Source: Triops longicaudatus (taxonomy: Eukaryota; Arthropoda; Branchiopoda; Notostraca; Triopsidae). Taken from it: a DNA stretch of 64,000 nucleotides. The stretch is taken from the NCBI GenBank assembly GCA_022885665.1, contig JAGQDJ010000101.1, positions 248,001 to 312,000 of the forward strand, given 5' to 3'. The position numbers were made by a program, and so were the translations under genes. Below, piece after piece: positions 1 through 13,798 of this stretch (positions within the stretch are counted from its first letter, which is position 1; each line of letters begins with the position of its first letter). Under the pieces are notes generated by a model. That model saw nothing but the letters and a program-made list of their open reading frames with translations, was not told where the DNA came from and did not search any database.

Positions 1-379
1 ATGTAAAAAATATTTAAAGAAATCGATAAGAAATAACTAATAAGAAGTAGCTAGTAGATATCTAAACAATTATTTCTGCATGAGTATACAGATCATGAGT
101 ATACAGTAATCGTTAATGTGATTTTGAACAAACGAAACTTTCTGAGCTTCTTCAATAAAAATTGACTTAATAGAACTATAAGTGAACTAAAATAGAACTA
201 TAACTAGCACTTATAAACGCTGGGTCGGGTTAGGGTTTGCAGCCCATTTCGTCACGAACTGTGAATTTTGCATTCTGGAGATAGTTCCAAGTAACTCTAC
301 AAAGTTTACGGTTACCTAGGATGAATTACGTAAGGTAAATATTATATAAAGCACCGTTGGCTTCAAGATTAAGATGTAC
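1..379. other. Left-edge non-coding stretch
   Basis: AT-rich DNA downstream of the last visible exon of the minus-strand scaffold gene. I see no further exon here. There is a short direct repeat (atgagtatacag, near 80 and 95). If the gene continues, the next exon is beyond the window. Confidence 0.5.
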
Positions 380-3300
380 CTTTAGGAGGCGCTGGTGGGG
401 CTGTTTTGGGTCGCGCAGGACTGGTTGGGTTTACGAGTATGGAAGACGTCCTCTTGGGTCGCGGAGGTGCTGCTGATGGACTTGTGGGGGAGCTGTCCAC
501 CTGGTGAGGGCCTGGCACTGGCACAGCATCCGCTAATGGATGCGGATGGTCGGCATCCATAGCTAGCGTGAGATAAAAGGTCGACGACTCTTTCTTGAAG
601 CTCGACGAACTGGGCGGTGAGGTGACAGATTTGCGCCGAAATGGCGCTTTGAGCGACCAGCTGCTGGCTGACTTCTTCATGTCTGGCGGCAATTCCAACT
701 TGGAGCTCGCAGCTTCTTTAACCCCAGAAACCAGCTCGGTAACGGATGTTGTGCTCCTTTTCTTCATTCGACTCAACGAAAGGCCAATGTCATTCTTGGT
801 AGTCGACCAGTTCCTTCGCAACCGTTTCATGTGAGCACCAGCCACTTCGGCCAGTTTGACAATCCCGGGCTTTGACGGGTCTTCGCCACCTTTCGAACGA
901 TCTGACCCTGAGTAAGACCCAGGTCGTGACACATCCTACGCAGATTAAAAAAACGCTTAGCAATACTAGCAAATACACAGTAATTAACTGCACAATCAAA
1001 ACAAAAAATCTACAAGGGTTTAAATATTAGGAAATCACACGAAATTACGAAGTGAAAGTAAACATCCTAAATTTAGTACTAAAAATATACGTCATAATAA
1101 AACCTACAGATGTGAAAAAATAACTGTAAAACGCTGGAAAGAAAGAAATTAAAAAGGCAAAAGACAATAAAAATTAGTAATTAAACGAACACGGAAGCTG
1201 AAAATGCGCCAAAACGATACACAAATGTACACGTTTAAGTGGTAGAAATACAAATGTCAAAATCTGAAAGTAAACGTAGAGTAGAATCGTTACAACGGAC
1301 AAGAAAGTCTTCTGCATTTCCAAAGTTCGTTATCAAAAGTATTAAAAAAATGCATATACAGAACTCGGGACTTTAATACCAGTCTACTGTAACCGACAGT
1401 TCGTTAGAAAAAAGCTCGTTATAACAAGACACTATTTTATATAAAAATATACTCAAAACACACCACTTTTGTAATGCAAAAGAAACACTAAATGAATTAA
1501 AACGCCTACTCCATGAGGGATATAAAAATAGATTTATACCAGTTTATCTTCTTCGTCCTCAAAGAGTTCATCCGAATCAAACGAGTCGTCGTCATAAAAA
1601 TCGTTATCCACCATTTGATTACTTCCTGGGTTAATTACTTCATATAAAGGTTCTTGGTTTAACGTGTCGTCATCCGATTCACCTAAACAACAGTTGATTC
1701 ATTACTTCATCCAACCTTGAACGCCTAAAGCCTTATAATGCGTCCCACCTTCCACAAACCACGACAACTCTTGCGATTCCTTTCGCTCGTCATCGTAAAA
1801 GACAGAAAACAGCTTGGCATTTTCATAAACGACAGGCTTATGAACAGCACCGTATGGCCTAGAACAGAATCCGCTATCCCCTGAAGAAGACACTGGCACC
1901 GTTTCCGCCCCTTCGTTGCCAAAACCTAGCACAATGCCTGATGTTGACGCCACTGACACTAAAATTAATTGCAAAAAACCAGACACCTTGTCAGTACACG
2001 CTTTTCTCTTACGGGGCGTTTGCAAAAAGTAGACAACCTTATCCAAACTAAAAACAGCCTCATCCGAAAAGGACAATACCATACCAAATGCTTTCTCTCA
2101 ATACAATCAAAGAATAATTAATAGACAAGCTTTCTCCTTCACTATGGCTTCATCGTGAAGGGATTTTTTTCCAGGTGATGTGCAACATTACATCTTACAG
2201 TAAAAGAAAATAAAGTAATGAACAATAGTAAATAAAAAATATGCAATAAATTAAAAGATGAAGATACGAGTAGAAAGATAGGCAGAAAACAATAAAAATG
2301 AACTTAAATAAATAAAGCATGCCCCTTTTCATGAAAGAATACCTGCTGCAGACAGTTGGGTTGTGAGAATAGGGTCATTGATGTACTGAACAGGTTCGGG
2401 GACTTTGCGCATATCAGGTTGGGAATGCCGTCTTCGCACGGTTACCGAATTAATGGACGTGACGGTATCTGATACCACATTTCGCGACCCTTCTTGTGGA
2501 AAAGTTTCCAGAGGTGCCAAGCCCGGCCTGGTGAAGGGTACCAGTGTTTTACCCGATGGGCCATGGTAGGATATGGAACTATGGTGGCGTTTGAGCATGT
2601 CATTTGGCGACATGAGGACCATGGGAGCTAATGAGAAAAGTAAGACGGCGAAACAAGCAACGTTTCTGCGATACAAGCCAATAACGACACATTGATCCAA
2701 GCAAAGATCGTTGGAATCTCTACAAACCCACCGCAGGACTTAAAACCGTACAGGATACAGATTTTTGATACAAAAGCTTCATATGGCCCGTAACGTTGCC
2801 TGCAGGGTTCAATGGGGGTTTTACGAAAAGAATGTGGGACGTATGGGAGGCAAGTTATTCAAAAAGAATAACGGAGATTCTAAGCAGATCCGGCTTCTGT
2901 CCGTAATGCGACAATTATTTTCGTCCCGCATTCAAAAAACTGGTAGGTCAACTACGCAACTTGTTTACGCACTTTCACTAGCTTTAGATCTTGTTTTCTG
3001 CTTTTTTTTTTAAAGGAACCAGCCACAAACAGACGTACTCTACGGAAAGCGAACTTTCGACCAAAGTTGCAAGAATTTGGGCAGTGAACAGCACGTTATC
3101 CTTGAAAATAAGTTGTTTACGGAGTAAGTGAGTTGGAGCTGAAATGATGCGCACACAACGAGGGAGGACAAAATGATATTTTGAGAAGTAAACAGCAGAG
3201 AGTTTTGGTCAAATCGACACTGGTACAATCCTCCACTGCAGTGAACGAGCTCGCCGCACCTCCACTGGCTGTAAAAGGAAAGCTCAAAAAGCTGGTTTTG

Positions 3301-6300
3301 CTAAAGGCCATGAGACTCATGCCACCACACCTGGAGGAGCCAAGGAAAAACGGAGCCCAGGTAAAAACGGAGGGAAAGAACTTTCTTTTCCTACTTGCGA
3401 TCCCTCTCGTGACGGACATGGCAATTAAGGAGCACCCGCGTCAGGAAATCCTTATTATGAATTAATTTCAACAATTAGAAGCTAAAACGAGTCTGAGAGC
3501 ATGTAATTTTGTTTTTATGCGGCTCGTTGGCAAAGCTTTAGTGACTTTTAACTTAGTCTTCTACTTGATTGTTAGCTTGACATTGCTAGTCATTTGAACG
3601 CTCAGTAATTGTAGAAATAAAGTTTCAACTGCAGAGCCAACGGTCCTCGTATCCAATTCTAGAGAAAGCTATGTAGTATTTCAATTCTTTGGCAAAGTGT
3701 AAAAGACTGTGACAACAGGGTGAAATGTTACGTAAAAACATGGTCGAGACTGATCGCATTCATCGAAAATTCAATTTTTATCTTGACTTTGTTTGGGTTG
3801 CGATGGCCACTACCTAAGCCACACCGAAAACGCATGGCAACATCGTACAGAAAAGTACTGAGAACTAGGATTCTACTGTAAAATAATGAAGTGACATTTG
3901 GTAGCAACGAGTCAGTTTGTCCTTCGGTAACTAAAGGGCGTTCGAGTTGAATTTCAACACTGTTGAAAGGACTTCAAATTGAGAACTATAGCTGCAAAAA
4001 CGGTCGTTTCTTAGAGGAGGGTAAGGACAAAAGTAACGTTACGTGAAAGTAACAAAAATCATAGCTTCTTGAACGAGAGGTTTCTTGTGTCTTAAAAAAT
4101 TACGGTCTTGTCACATACCGTTAAGTAGCATTATATGCAAAGTTGCATGCATTGAGAATTAATCGAGATATTCAATAACAAAAATATTAAGTATTTGGAG
4201 CTCACCGAATGCTACTGAACAGTATGTGAAAAGTTCCGACATCATAGTCCCACTGCTATTTTTACAGGGAGACCTAGAACCCCAGCACACCCGTCGAAAC
4301 GATAATATTGTCGTGGCCGTGTTTTTCTTCTTGGAAAGTACTGTACATCAACGAACTTATATTTCAAAATTATGTTCCACTGATTTTAAAAAAAAGTGTG
4401 TGGTCTATCTGACAAAATATTGTAAGAACTGAACTGAAGGAACACTAAAGTAAATAATTTTTAAAGCTAAACGCTCTTTACTTGTTAAATTGACAGCATA
4501 ATAACGAATACGTATTGTTATCAAATAATAAATACGTATTGCTCGACAAATACGACATGAGTTTCTGAACAATTTTAGCCAGCTTTTAGCCCACAAGAAA
4601 ACTAACCAATTAACTTGTCATTAAGCTTTTGTAATGCAATGTTAAATGTCTTACGCGGGGCTACATAGGCTTACGCCCAATTAGTATTCAATGAAAATCA
4701 CAATTTGTTAATATTCTGGATATTCCATTTTGTTTAGAAACACATTTTATTTCTCAACGTTCTGCTTCAAAGACTACAGTACTTGAGAGTTTATTAGTTT
4801 ATATTTATTCCACTTCCTGTCTATGTTCAGCACAACTGGGAATTAACCGTTTCCGCATTTCGTTATTGCTTGTCTGGCAGATTTCATCTTTCTTGTGTCA
4901 CCTGCTGCCTCGTAATCAAATCGTTGAAAATCCTTAATGACACTTGTGTATGTAAAATCTGCTGAAGCTTTCATTGACACCGAAGACCCTATTGCTATTT
5001 ATTAATGCCTTATTTATTATCATTTTTAACAGGCAATAATTTTCGAGTTTACTAACCAACTCCCTATGTGAACATACGCTGCAAAAATTAGTAGTCTTCT
5101 TAACATTTCTGTTACTCGTGAAAGCCCAAGGTAGGAAACCATCCCGAATATGAAGACTCTTGGTTGAACAAAGAAATCGAATGAACTTTAAATCAAAATA
5201 CATCGAAATCAAATTTTACTTCCTACCTATTCCTGCTTTCTGGTCGAAATCACACCTGAAGGTTGAAAACCTTATTCATCCAGTCCTATGGTGCTCAGAG
5301 TACCAAAAATGGTCCAATAACCTACAGGTTATGGTGTCGACGAGCTGGTAGAAATTCCAACATGCGCTTTAAATATGTATTTATCTCATCACGTTACCTC
5401 AAAAACCTGACAGTGTAACACTGTCAAGACAATTCTCCATTTTCAGAGTTCATTTTTCTAAAAATCTCGACCTGACCTCATCGGTTTGAACTCAACGACT
5501 TCCCAACTTTCTCTTTAATACATATGTAAATGTAAGGACTCAGGGGATTCTTTCCAGTCAATTATGCTGCCAGTATAAATTTCCAGCTTCGGAAGTTGCA
5601 ACCTCAATATTATTTTCATTCCGAGTTTATGAAAGTGCCAAGTTCATCACACGTTTCTGCCAATGCAAACAATCTCTGAATGGGACAAGCCTATTTTTCC
5701 CATGTCCGAAGCTAGTTAGCGTTCTGTCCTCTTATGGGGACAAATACTGGTTTCCCAGACTATTTTTCTTTCCTTTTAGCAAGAGTTGTCATGTACGATA
5801 CACGCACGAATAAACCTGTACAAGCTTTTGTTTGCATCTTAATTTCGAATGTAAGAAGGTGGGAAAAGGCAAAAAGAAAAGAAAAAGTCGTTACATACTT
5901 TGTCTGGCATGGTTCTTGCTACTAAGTGACGAAGGTCTTGGCAAATGACGCTGAAGGGCTTTCTTTAGCTTTGGTTTGGTATGTAAGAGGTCCTTTCCTA
6001 AGTTCGCGACGCGATGAGCAAATTCCGATTTCCGGCCCGAAGCGACTTTGCTCGGTCTTCGACGTGTTTTCCGACGACTTTCTCGGGTAAAAGTACCAAT
6101 TAATATCGTTAAACAAGGTTAAACAAGATTTAATGCTCTGAAAACTTACGTAGAAGTACGGACAGGTTCTTTGCGTATCCTCGTTATGACAATCTCGGGT
6201 TCTTCTATGTCACTGACATCAACCCAATCATCGCTTGTTTCGCTTCGTCGCTCACCGCCTTTGACTGACGCAGTTAAACTCAATGCCGGGGAAGCTGGGA

Positions 6301-9300
6301 CGGACGGAAGTCGAATGTTTGAATTCACTGTACAGCTCGCGTAGACTGTAGTCGAAGCCGTGATATTTTGCATTTGATTCCCGTGTGCCGACGGACCCAG
6401 TTCTGTGATTTGGTACGAATACACTTCATGGCCTTCGCTGTATACTATAACAAAAGGAAATAATTCAATTCATTGCGCTCTAGGATAAAGGAAATGTTTA
6501 CACAACAGAACTGAAATGATAAGTCAGCAACGTTTCGAACATAAAACTGTGTCAGAGTGGAAATATCAATAAACAAACACATCTGCAATTAAATCTGCTT
6601 TACGATCAGTTGATTGCAGAAACATTCCTTTCATTAATAAAACTCTGATAAAGAACGACTGATTACTTGAGGCAACCTAAATAAGAAATGCAGGTTGCAT
6701 CGCCAAACTAAAGATAATGTGTCAAAAAAAGAAATTTCTTCAAAACAAATCGTCCCCAGACGACGTAAAAATAAATAAAAACCTTCAAATATTAAAAAAA
6801 CTGTCCAAGTTTTTCTTCTTGGTTTCCACGTAAGGGTTTCCTAATGAAAATCATTTTTAGTCTGAACGACTTTCTGCTTACACCGGAAATGGGTTCACGC
6901 TCGTGCGTTAGAACTGTTTAAACTTTCTCTTGTTCACAAGAATATACACAAATACTCACGAGAGAATAATTGCAATAGAACGTAAAACGTAAGAAATTCT
7001 CGCAATTAACCGTTTACACGGTGATCGTGTATGCACTTTATACAATCTTTTATGTAGTAATCTATTAAAAAAATTAAAAAATATTGGTATTATTACAAAG
7101 ATTTCTTGTACAGCAGTTCACTACTAGCAAAGTATTGCGGGTTATATTTACAAATTTCTCTAAATTTACTAAAATTGTGACTATTCTTACAAAAAATTGT
7201 TAGCAATGAAATGCTGTACAAGAAACCTTTCCAAAAATATTAAACATTTTTTTTACAGTGTAGCTGTTCGACTGCGAAAACAGATCTTGTAGCTAATGTT
7301 AACAATAGAAAGGTACAGAAAAGATTATTTGCTAACCCAAACGGTAAAACTATATGCCTAACTGTGTGCAAGCCAATTTGAACAAATTAAGAAGCAACTT
7401 TTTATTTGGAAACATTTATGATTTGGATAGGTGGTTGCGTAGCTCGGCATTATTAAAACTCCGTAAGTTCGGTATCGGGTAATACAAGCTTGCTTTTCAA
7501 TTGGCTGCTGACTGCAACCGACTTGACTTGCAAATACTTTGTTTTTGTATTGATCGGAACGAACGTAGCTTGAAAATTTAAACTTGTACTCTGCTTTTAT
7601 TATTTAACAAGAGAAGTTGTTACAGATTATATTGCACTGACTCATATTTCCGTCGAGTTTGCTTGGAACCTGTCTAACAGTGAAATTATTTTGACCGGAA
7701 AGAAAAGTTCGACAAGAATGCGTAAGCGGATCTACCTTTTAAATAACGCACGTTCTCATAAATAATTCCGAGTTACATGTTTTTTTTTTCACGTGTCTAC
7801 AAATTAGATGTTGATCACTTCTGCTTTTCAAGCAAACTAAAACTTATAATTGACCTATGGTGTCGAGTGATCTATTTCGCACTTATATTAGTGACAAACA
7901 AGTGGGCTAGCTAGCAGCTACTCCTAAGCAGAGAGTGTTACTATCGTAATTATTTAAAACAAAACTTATCTATTACTCTGCTCATTATTTTACCTAGTTT
8001 CTGAACATCACCATCATCTTAAATAAAGAAAAATTACCACTGAGACGCGGAAAAAATAATCCTTCTGTTAAAACTGCATTTCTTGTATTGAAACAAACCA
8101 AAAATTTTCACTTGTTCCTTCCTTCTGCTGCTTTTTCTACATTAATGAACTAATAGATGTCTATAATATCTCATCTGCTTACTTTGGTTGTCACTTAAAA
8201 TAAATGAAGCTATAAGTCTCTGTCACATTTCATGGCGAAAAAAAAAAGGAAAAATGACAAAATCTGCTCCTTTTTCCAGCAGTCTATTACGACTGTTATT
8301 TGCTTAATTACTTTTGAAACGGGAAACCACTTAAAAATTACGATGGCTTACCAGGCTCTTCCGGGATTGACGGCTTGGAACAAAATGCTGTTCCCATATA
8401 ATTTTGAAGGTTGATAGCTTCGTAGGAGTGATGAGAACCACCATAGCCTCCCATGCCTGCGCCAATGTCGTCGTAAAAGTAGCTGATGCTGTCCAGCTGA
8501 TTTTCATTGACCACCGCAGGTACAGCCTTGGCCACACAATCTTCGTAGCGTAAGGTACTTTCGTCCCCATCCGAGCCCACTCGCTCATAGCCCATTGACG
8601 CATTCCCAGGCACGATATAACCATCAGAAGACGGTGGTTTCAGTTCGTCGTAAGCTACGGACGGCGTCCGTATTTCGTCATACCTCACCGAAGTACTGGA
8701 AGGCGAATGACTATACTGGGCGGCAGGCACAGGACGAACTTCGTCGTACCCTTCAGGGGTGCCAGTAAAGGTACTCGGTCGGACAGGGAGTTGGTTGGCG
8801 TGTGTACCAATAACCTCATAGCCCCTGCTGACTAAATAATCATCATTTTCCTGACCAACGTGGCCTTGGTCGTGCGGAATGCTAGGCAAACGTTCGTCAG
8901 ATCTACCGCAGCGCTTGATGCGGCAATGGTGCGGCAGTCTCCACAAGAACGAAGCGTTGGGCACGCGGGTGTCACTCGCATCATTGTTCGTAGGAGCACG
9001 TGTCTCGTCCTTATCAAACTTCCTGATGGCTTGTTTCACAAAGCTACGAACTGTCTCATAAACTCCATGGCTGGCGTTAGAAACGTCGTGTTTATCCTCG
9101 TTATCAGTTTTGCCCGTCTTTCCTCCTTTGGGAGAGGGAATAATCTCGTCGCGTCTCACTTCAAATGCCCGGTCCGATTCAGCCAAGGTTAATGTGGGTT
9201 GTTCTGGTTGGGGCTGCTGTTCAAGGCCAAGTTCACCACCACCATCAATGTTACGGACGGCTGTAGAGGTTGTGGTGACCACGGCCAGTTCCGGTTTTTC

Positions 9301-10083
9301 GCTGATGGTCCCAATGGCTGATTTGGATTTAAAGAACGTTGGCTTGACTTTTTGGTTTAGACTAGGAACTGAGCCGGATTTGCAGTTTTCCTGGATGATG
9401 GCGTTGAATTTCGATGTCAGCGCCGCGACTGTGCTAGGCGGCACGGATACCGAGACGTTGAAATTCTTCTTGGCTTTGTTGGTTGTTGTTATTGGTGCTG
9501 AGTTACGGTTATTAGCAGGCTGATTTCTCCGGAATGAATGTCGAGTCCCGCGAGAACTTCGCTCCGGTCGATGACGCACAAAAGATGTGGCAACATTAGC
9601 CATGGTGGCTGGTTTGTTGGAAACCCGGAGTCGGAGACTCGCTCTCACCCCTTCACGCGTGATAAAAACAACACTGTCCGGTCCTTCCATCTGAACATTG
9701 GCTGAGTCCAGTAAACTGATAATAGTGGGAATTATGTTCGTCCCCCGCGTCGTAAGCACATTCTCCGTTAGCTCAGCGGCCGGATTTGCGGGATCAGATT
9801 GGCAAACTGGGGGGTGGGGAGCCAAAATGGGTAAGGGAGCAAGCTCGGGCAGTTTGGCTGCGACAAGCGGTGTTTCCCGCGTCGAACGCCCATACACGTC
9901 GTGCAAAAAAGATCGCTGCGAGTTTTGTCGAGACTTGTCGCAATCTTGGGCCTTTTCGTTGAGCGACGTGGACGAAGTGGTGAAGGAAGATTTGTCCGTG
10001 TCTTCCAACACACTACTAACACTATCAACACCACTGTCCTCGCCAGCGTCTTCCAGAAAATCGGGCAACATGTCTTGCATCAT
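380..10083 (-). CDS. Large Tyr-motif scaffold/adaptor-like protein (unrecognised), 3' end uncertain
   Basis: Seven coding exons: 8352-10083, 6150-6444, 5899-6077, 2343-2627, 1716-1958, 1540-1682 and 380-935. Every join has a GT/AG pair and matching phase, giving about 1,144 residues. The start is the tandem ATG ATG at 10083. An AG at the CCCTTAG just upstream may join a 5'UTR exon. I do not recognise the family. The protein is mostly disordered. The end of exon 1 carries a run of Tyr-acidic-x-hydrophobic motifs (YEVIG, YDEVR, YDEIR, YDELK, YERVG, YDDIG, YEAIN), and later exons add YENAK and PLYEVINPG followed by an acidic stretch. These look like SH2/PTB docking sites. Exon 3 is strongly basic. 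The last exon has a basic Ser-rich segment (KRLRRNWSTTKNDIG) and ends in proline-rich PxxP motifs. No catalytic domain is visible. At the 3' end a donor-like AAAG|GTACAT lies just before an in-frame stop at 369-371, so the protein either ends there (about 1,147 aa) or continues outside the window. Confidence 0.75.
7062..7258. repeat. Foldback/MITE-like element in intron 1 of the scaffold gene
   Basis: About 200 bp with imperfect terminal inverted repeats of about 50 bp. The best-matching core is TTTCTTGTACAGCA (about 7099) and its exact reverse complement TGCTGTACAAGAAA (about 7212). The right end reads into TTTTTTTTACAGTG, a mariner-like terminus. It carries no coding capacity. Its boundaries are approximate. 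Confidence 0.55.
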
Positions 10084-13000
10084 TTTTCACGCCTAAGGGT
10101 ACGAAAATATATTTCACTCCTGTGGTAAAAAATTACCATAGCCATTTAGTGCGTAGTAAAACAAGAAAAACGTTACTATAGGCTGTAAACGTGCTTCTAA
10201 GCTACGAAACCGTTACTCAAAAGGTCAGCAAGCAGTGCACGAGGTCAAAGGTTGGGCCTTCTAGGAGGAACATTGACTGTTCACAGGCTATTGGAACAAT
10301 TTACCATTGCATTATCGTCCCTAAACCTGTTGCTTCATAGCTTTTTTTTTATTGTTCGCTACTTTTTTTAAGAACACGGAATACGTTAACCTGCCTACAG
10401 CACGTGAGACGCAAATTAACAAGCTTTTAGGCTAGCAAGAGGTCATTCAACTGAGTTAGGAATTCCCAACAATTTCCTTTAAAGTGTTTTCAAAGATTTC
10501 GCCTCAATTGTTCACCATACAGTTGTGTTCACCCCCTGATCGAAGACTGATCTGCCACACCCCTCAAAACTGATTTGGAAACTCACGACTGGAATATAAA
10601 AGCAAAATTCTTTTAAGCTCGTTACGGTTCGAAATGCATTCAGATTCATTGATTGTTGTCGCTATCGCAAGCGTATAGCATTTTCGGGAGGCAAGTTCTG
10701 CCTAACGCGTAACAATAGTTTTGTTTTCTAGTGTTGCGCACGCACGGAATCATTCACAAAGCTAGCCATTGGGATGTGGAGCTTTTACACAACACAGAGC
10801 CAAGTCAGGTATCCCACTCATTTGCACACCCTTCGGGGATTTACCCAAAATACCAAGCTTTCAATCCTGACGAATAAAGGTCATGGGCCTTTTCAATAAT
10901 ATTTTGGCGGTAAGCGGACGAAATTTTGCGAATGCGAGCCAAATCGTATTTCTCTTTACTAAAGTAGCGACAAAATGTGAGATCTACTGTATCCCCAGCT
11001 GCTATAAACTGCTTGATAACTTCAAACGATGGATTGTAATATGGTAATGCTAACTTCGGTCAAGGTCATTTAGCATTCTGGGATCCCCACATGAATTCTT
11101 ACCGCTTTCTGATAGGTGCGCCAATCAAGAAACACACTCGTAAGAAGCGTTTTTCTTGGCGTTCTAGAAAGTTGCTTCCAAGGTGGTTGAAAGGCAAGGA
11201 AACGAAAAGGCAGCGTTTAAAGGAATTCGAAATCGAAAATCATCCCAGACAGGATATCCGTGTACGGAAGTCAATTAGGAAAAAGCTCATCATACATGTG
11301 ATCAGCCTGTACATGTATTACAAAATGTTCTTTTTTACTTAGAAATATTTGGTATGAAAATCACGGGTACACACATAAAAAAGAACTAACCTGATGGGGT
11401 AAAAGCACTTCTTAGGAAATTCCTTAGTAAGAACTCATGTGAGCACACACAAGTGAGGAATCTTTTTGCACCGCCACATGGCAATTTCACACTTGGCTAA
11501 CGAGCTAAAATGCCTTGGCCACGGTCATCAAAACACGCACACTATTAAAACCCTTCTGCACACTGCAAATAAAGGTTGTCAGTCGTCTCTATTTACGAGA
11601 TTAATTATCACAAAGGCAGGAGATCCAACTTGTACGAGACAACGCATCCTGAGCAGCATTATTTTCATCGCGATTGCGTAAATAGCAGGGCACTACAGTA
11701 GGAATCCACAAGTGCAACACGCTAACTCCGTGTGAGTTGGGGGCCTTAAGCGACGAATTGGGTTTGGTCTTCCCGAACCGCACACGTTAACGTTGAGTAA
11801 AAAGCACACAGCAAGTGCAATGTTTAATCGCCCGCGCCTATCAATACTTTGAATAGAACTAAAGAAAACGTTGGTGCTCCGGTGGCAAGTCAAGTCGTGT
11901 CCGGTCTGCATTTTGCCTCGAAGGCTCTTCAAAGCAACGTAGGCGTGCATGAGGTTAGACCTTCCCTGAGGTTTTACACCTGAACATTGTTCCTACGTGT
12001 TCTATGCAGCAAGTGATTGCCTTTTCTCTCTTGTTGCTGGTATGCGTACCGTGCAGACTTTGTTAGCTAAGGGAAGAAGCGCGCAAAGCGTCTCCAAGCT
12101 CCCCTACCGTGCGTCACCTTCGTTTTTCAAACTTCAAGGATTTTGCGTCGCCAGCAGCGCTAGTTTCAAACAAGAAACACACTTAGTAAACATAAGACGG
12201 TGAATTCAATTTCAAAACGAAGATTTCCGTGGGTAAAAACCATGAAAAGACGATTCTCTTTCCTTGAGTACTATTTTTGTACCAGCCGTCAATTTTCTTT
12301 TAAACCTATCATGTCATCACTCAATCTAACCCAATGATTCTCAACAATGAGGACATTACACAAAATTCGATCAAAATCGTTTGGATTTGGGTAATCGATC
12401 CCATTTGAAGAAAAATGAAATCAGATTTTCTTTGCATTTAGCTGCATTTTTTTCTGTCCGAAAGAACTGAAAGGCGAATATAACGTTTCGTGTTACTCGC
12501 ACAAGTGTTTATACCGGAATAAGACTTCGTGGAAAAGTGGCGAAGTGTCACCTGCGACGGACCCCAAAAATAAACTTTTCCCCATGGGTTGTTTAGTATG
12601 GTTTATTGTATCGAAATTTGCAGTAATGTGTAATGAAAAACCAATCAACCTATAGCAAATTCAATGAAATTGGTATTTAAATCAAATTTCCAAAGCGGCT
12701 TATATAACATTCAGTTCAGTTCAATATATTTTTGTTACATCAACTATGTAAGGCAGTTCAATAGTTTTACGTAAAAACTTCGATAGTCATGCATTTATAT
12801 TTTTCTGGTAAAGCCAAAGTCAGTGTCTAAGTCAATCAGTTTTATTGTCACGAGGATGGAAAAAGAAAGAGAAACCTTAAAAACCCTGCTATCTGTGTTC
12901 GATAAAAGAAAGAAGTTCATGTAATATTCAACAGTTAGCGTTAGAATTTCGTTATTTTTCGTAAGCTTTCAGAAAATATTCATTCATTTATCATGCAGTC

Positions 13001-13622
13001 AAAATGTGTGCTTTCAGTTTTTAGTAGTTTTTTCTTTTAAGGAGCTAACACATATAGTCGGAAAAAGTAGGCTACATTTTTTCGCCTTACTAACATCTTA
13101 GCATCAGCTAGTAATGCCCTTCACCTTCCAGTACATGACTTTCTAACACTTTCATTGAAAATCAAATAGTATTTTCTATCAAGTTATCAAGTCACATTAT
13201 GAGAAACATACGGAAATTTAGCTAATCCTGTCTTTTAGCGGGGTTTAGGCCACAATAATGTGGAATCAAGCAAGGCCTACTCGTAATAACTTTTGTTCCC
13301 ATTCGGAACGTCAAGCAAGCGTGATATCACTTCAATGTTGAGGAATATTTCGAATAGTTCCAGAAAGAGTGCCAAAATTATATAAAAGCTAATAACAACA
13401 TTATAAAGAATTGTAAATACAGAAGGTAGTTATATAGACATACAAATTGATGTTCACCCACATACCAAAACAAAAAATAAAAAATAAAATAGCGGTTGCA
13501 CACTTTGTACTCGACTAGCCCCTTACAGAACAAGGAGTTTATAAAAGTTTTCGTAAAATATTGCTTGTATAGTATAGCTAATGCACAGACACATTCTCCA
13601 AGTCAACTTCAATGTAACAATA
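10084..13622. other. Intergenic, about 3.5 kb
   Basis: This lies between the 5' end of the scaffold gene and the 3' end of the transporter, both on the minus strand. It probably contains the scaffold gene's promoter/5'UTR and the transporter's 3'UTR. Short open frames (for example 11091-11342 plus strand) have no flanking splice sites or recognisable motif. A plus-strand TATAAAAG near 10595 has no gene downstream on that strand. I see nothing else. Confidence 0.5.
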
Positions 13623-13798
13623 TTAATCACAACCTGAGTCCTCACTACCTTGACCCACCATTAAAAGAGATTCTACTGATTCCGAAGCCCTATCAAAAGC
13701 AAATAAGGTTCCTATAGCTGCATCACTGTCCCGCCTGCCTTTTTCTTGAGGTCCTTGGTTCGAATGCCAGATCCCGTAACAGCCGTAAATAATCCAAC
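13623..13798 (-). CDS. Transporter terminal exon B: short-tail alternative
   Basis: The acceptor TTTACAG|GT has the same phase as exon A, so the shared donor at 15697 could splice to it directly. It encodes GWIIYGCYGIWHSNQGPQEK and a further ~38 residues, then stops. YGIWHSN matches the conserved CAT ending (YG..HS) and the length gives a normal-sized 599-aa protein. The tail is short, hydrophilic and ends acidic (GQGSEDSGCD). It looks like a diverged duplicate of the start of exon A. Confidence 0.85.

Noticed and set aside
221..240. Telomere-like GGGTTAGGG
   Set aside because: A single occurrence with no tandem repetition.
369..932. 187-aa open frame as a complete stand-alone gene
   Set aside because: It begins at GTG directly behind a TTTTTTTAATCTGCGTAG acceptor and joins in phase to the preceding exon; it is the last visible exon of the scaffold gene.
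1702..2082. 126-aa minus-strand frame as its own gene
   Set aside because: Only 1716-1958 is supported, as an internal exon between a TTTTAG acceptor and a CAAG|GT donor; the rest is intron.
8860..10128. Several plus-strand frames of 60-137 aa
   Set aside because: Shadows of the long minus-strand first exon of the scaffold gene.
10590..10602. Plus-strand TATA box (TATAAAAG)
   Set aside because: No plus-strand gene follows within several kb.
11091..11342. Basic 83-aa plus-strand frame
   Set aside because: No splice context, family motif or codon pattern supports it.
13735..13775. tRNA-like box B (GGTTCGAATGCC)
   Set aside because: Lies inside transporter exon B; no box A or cloverleaf can be formed around it.
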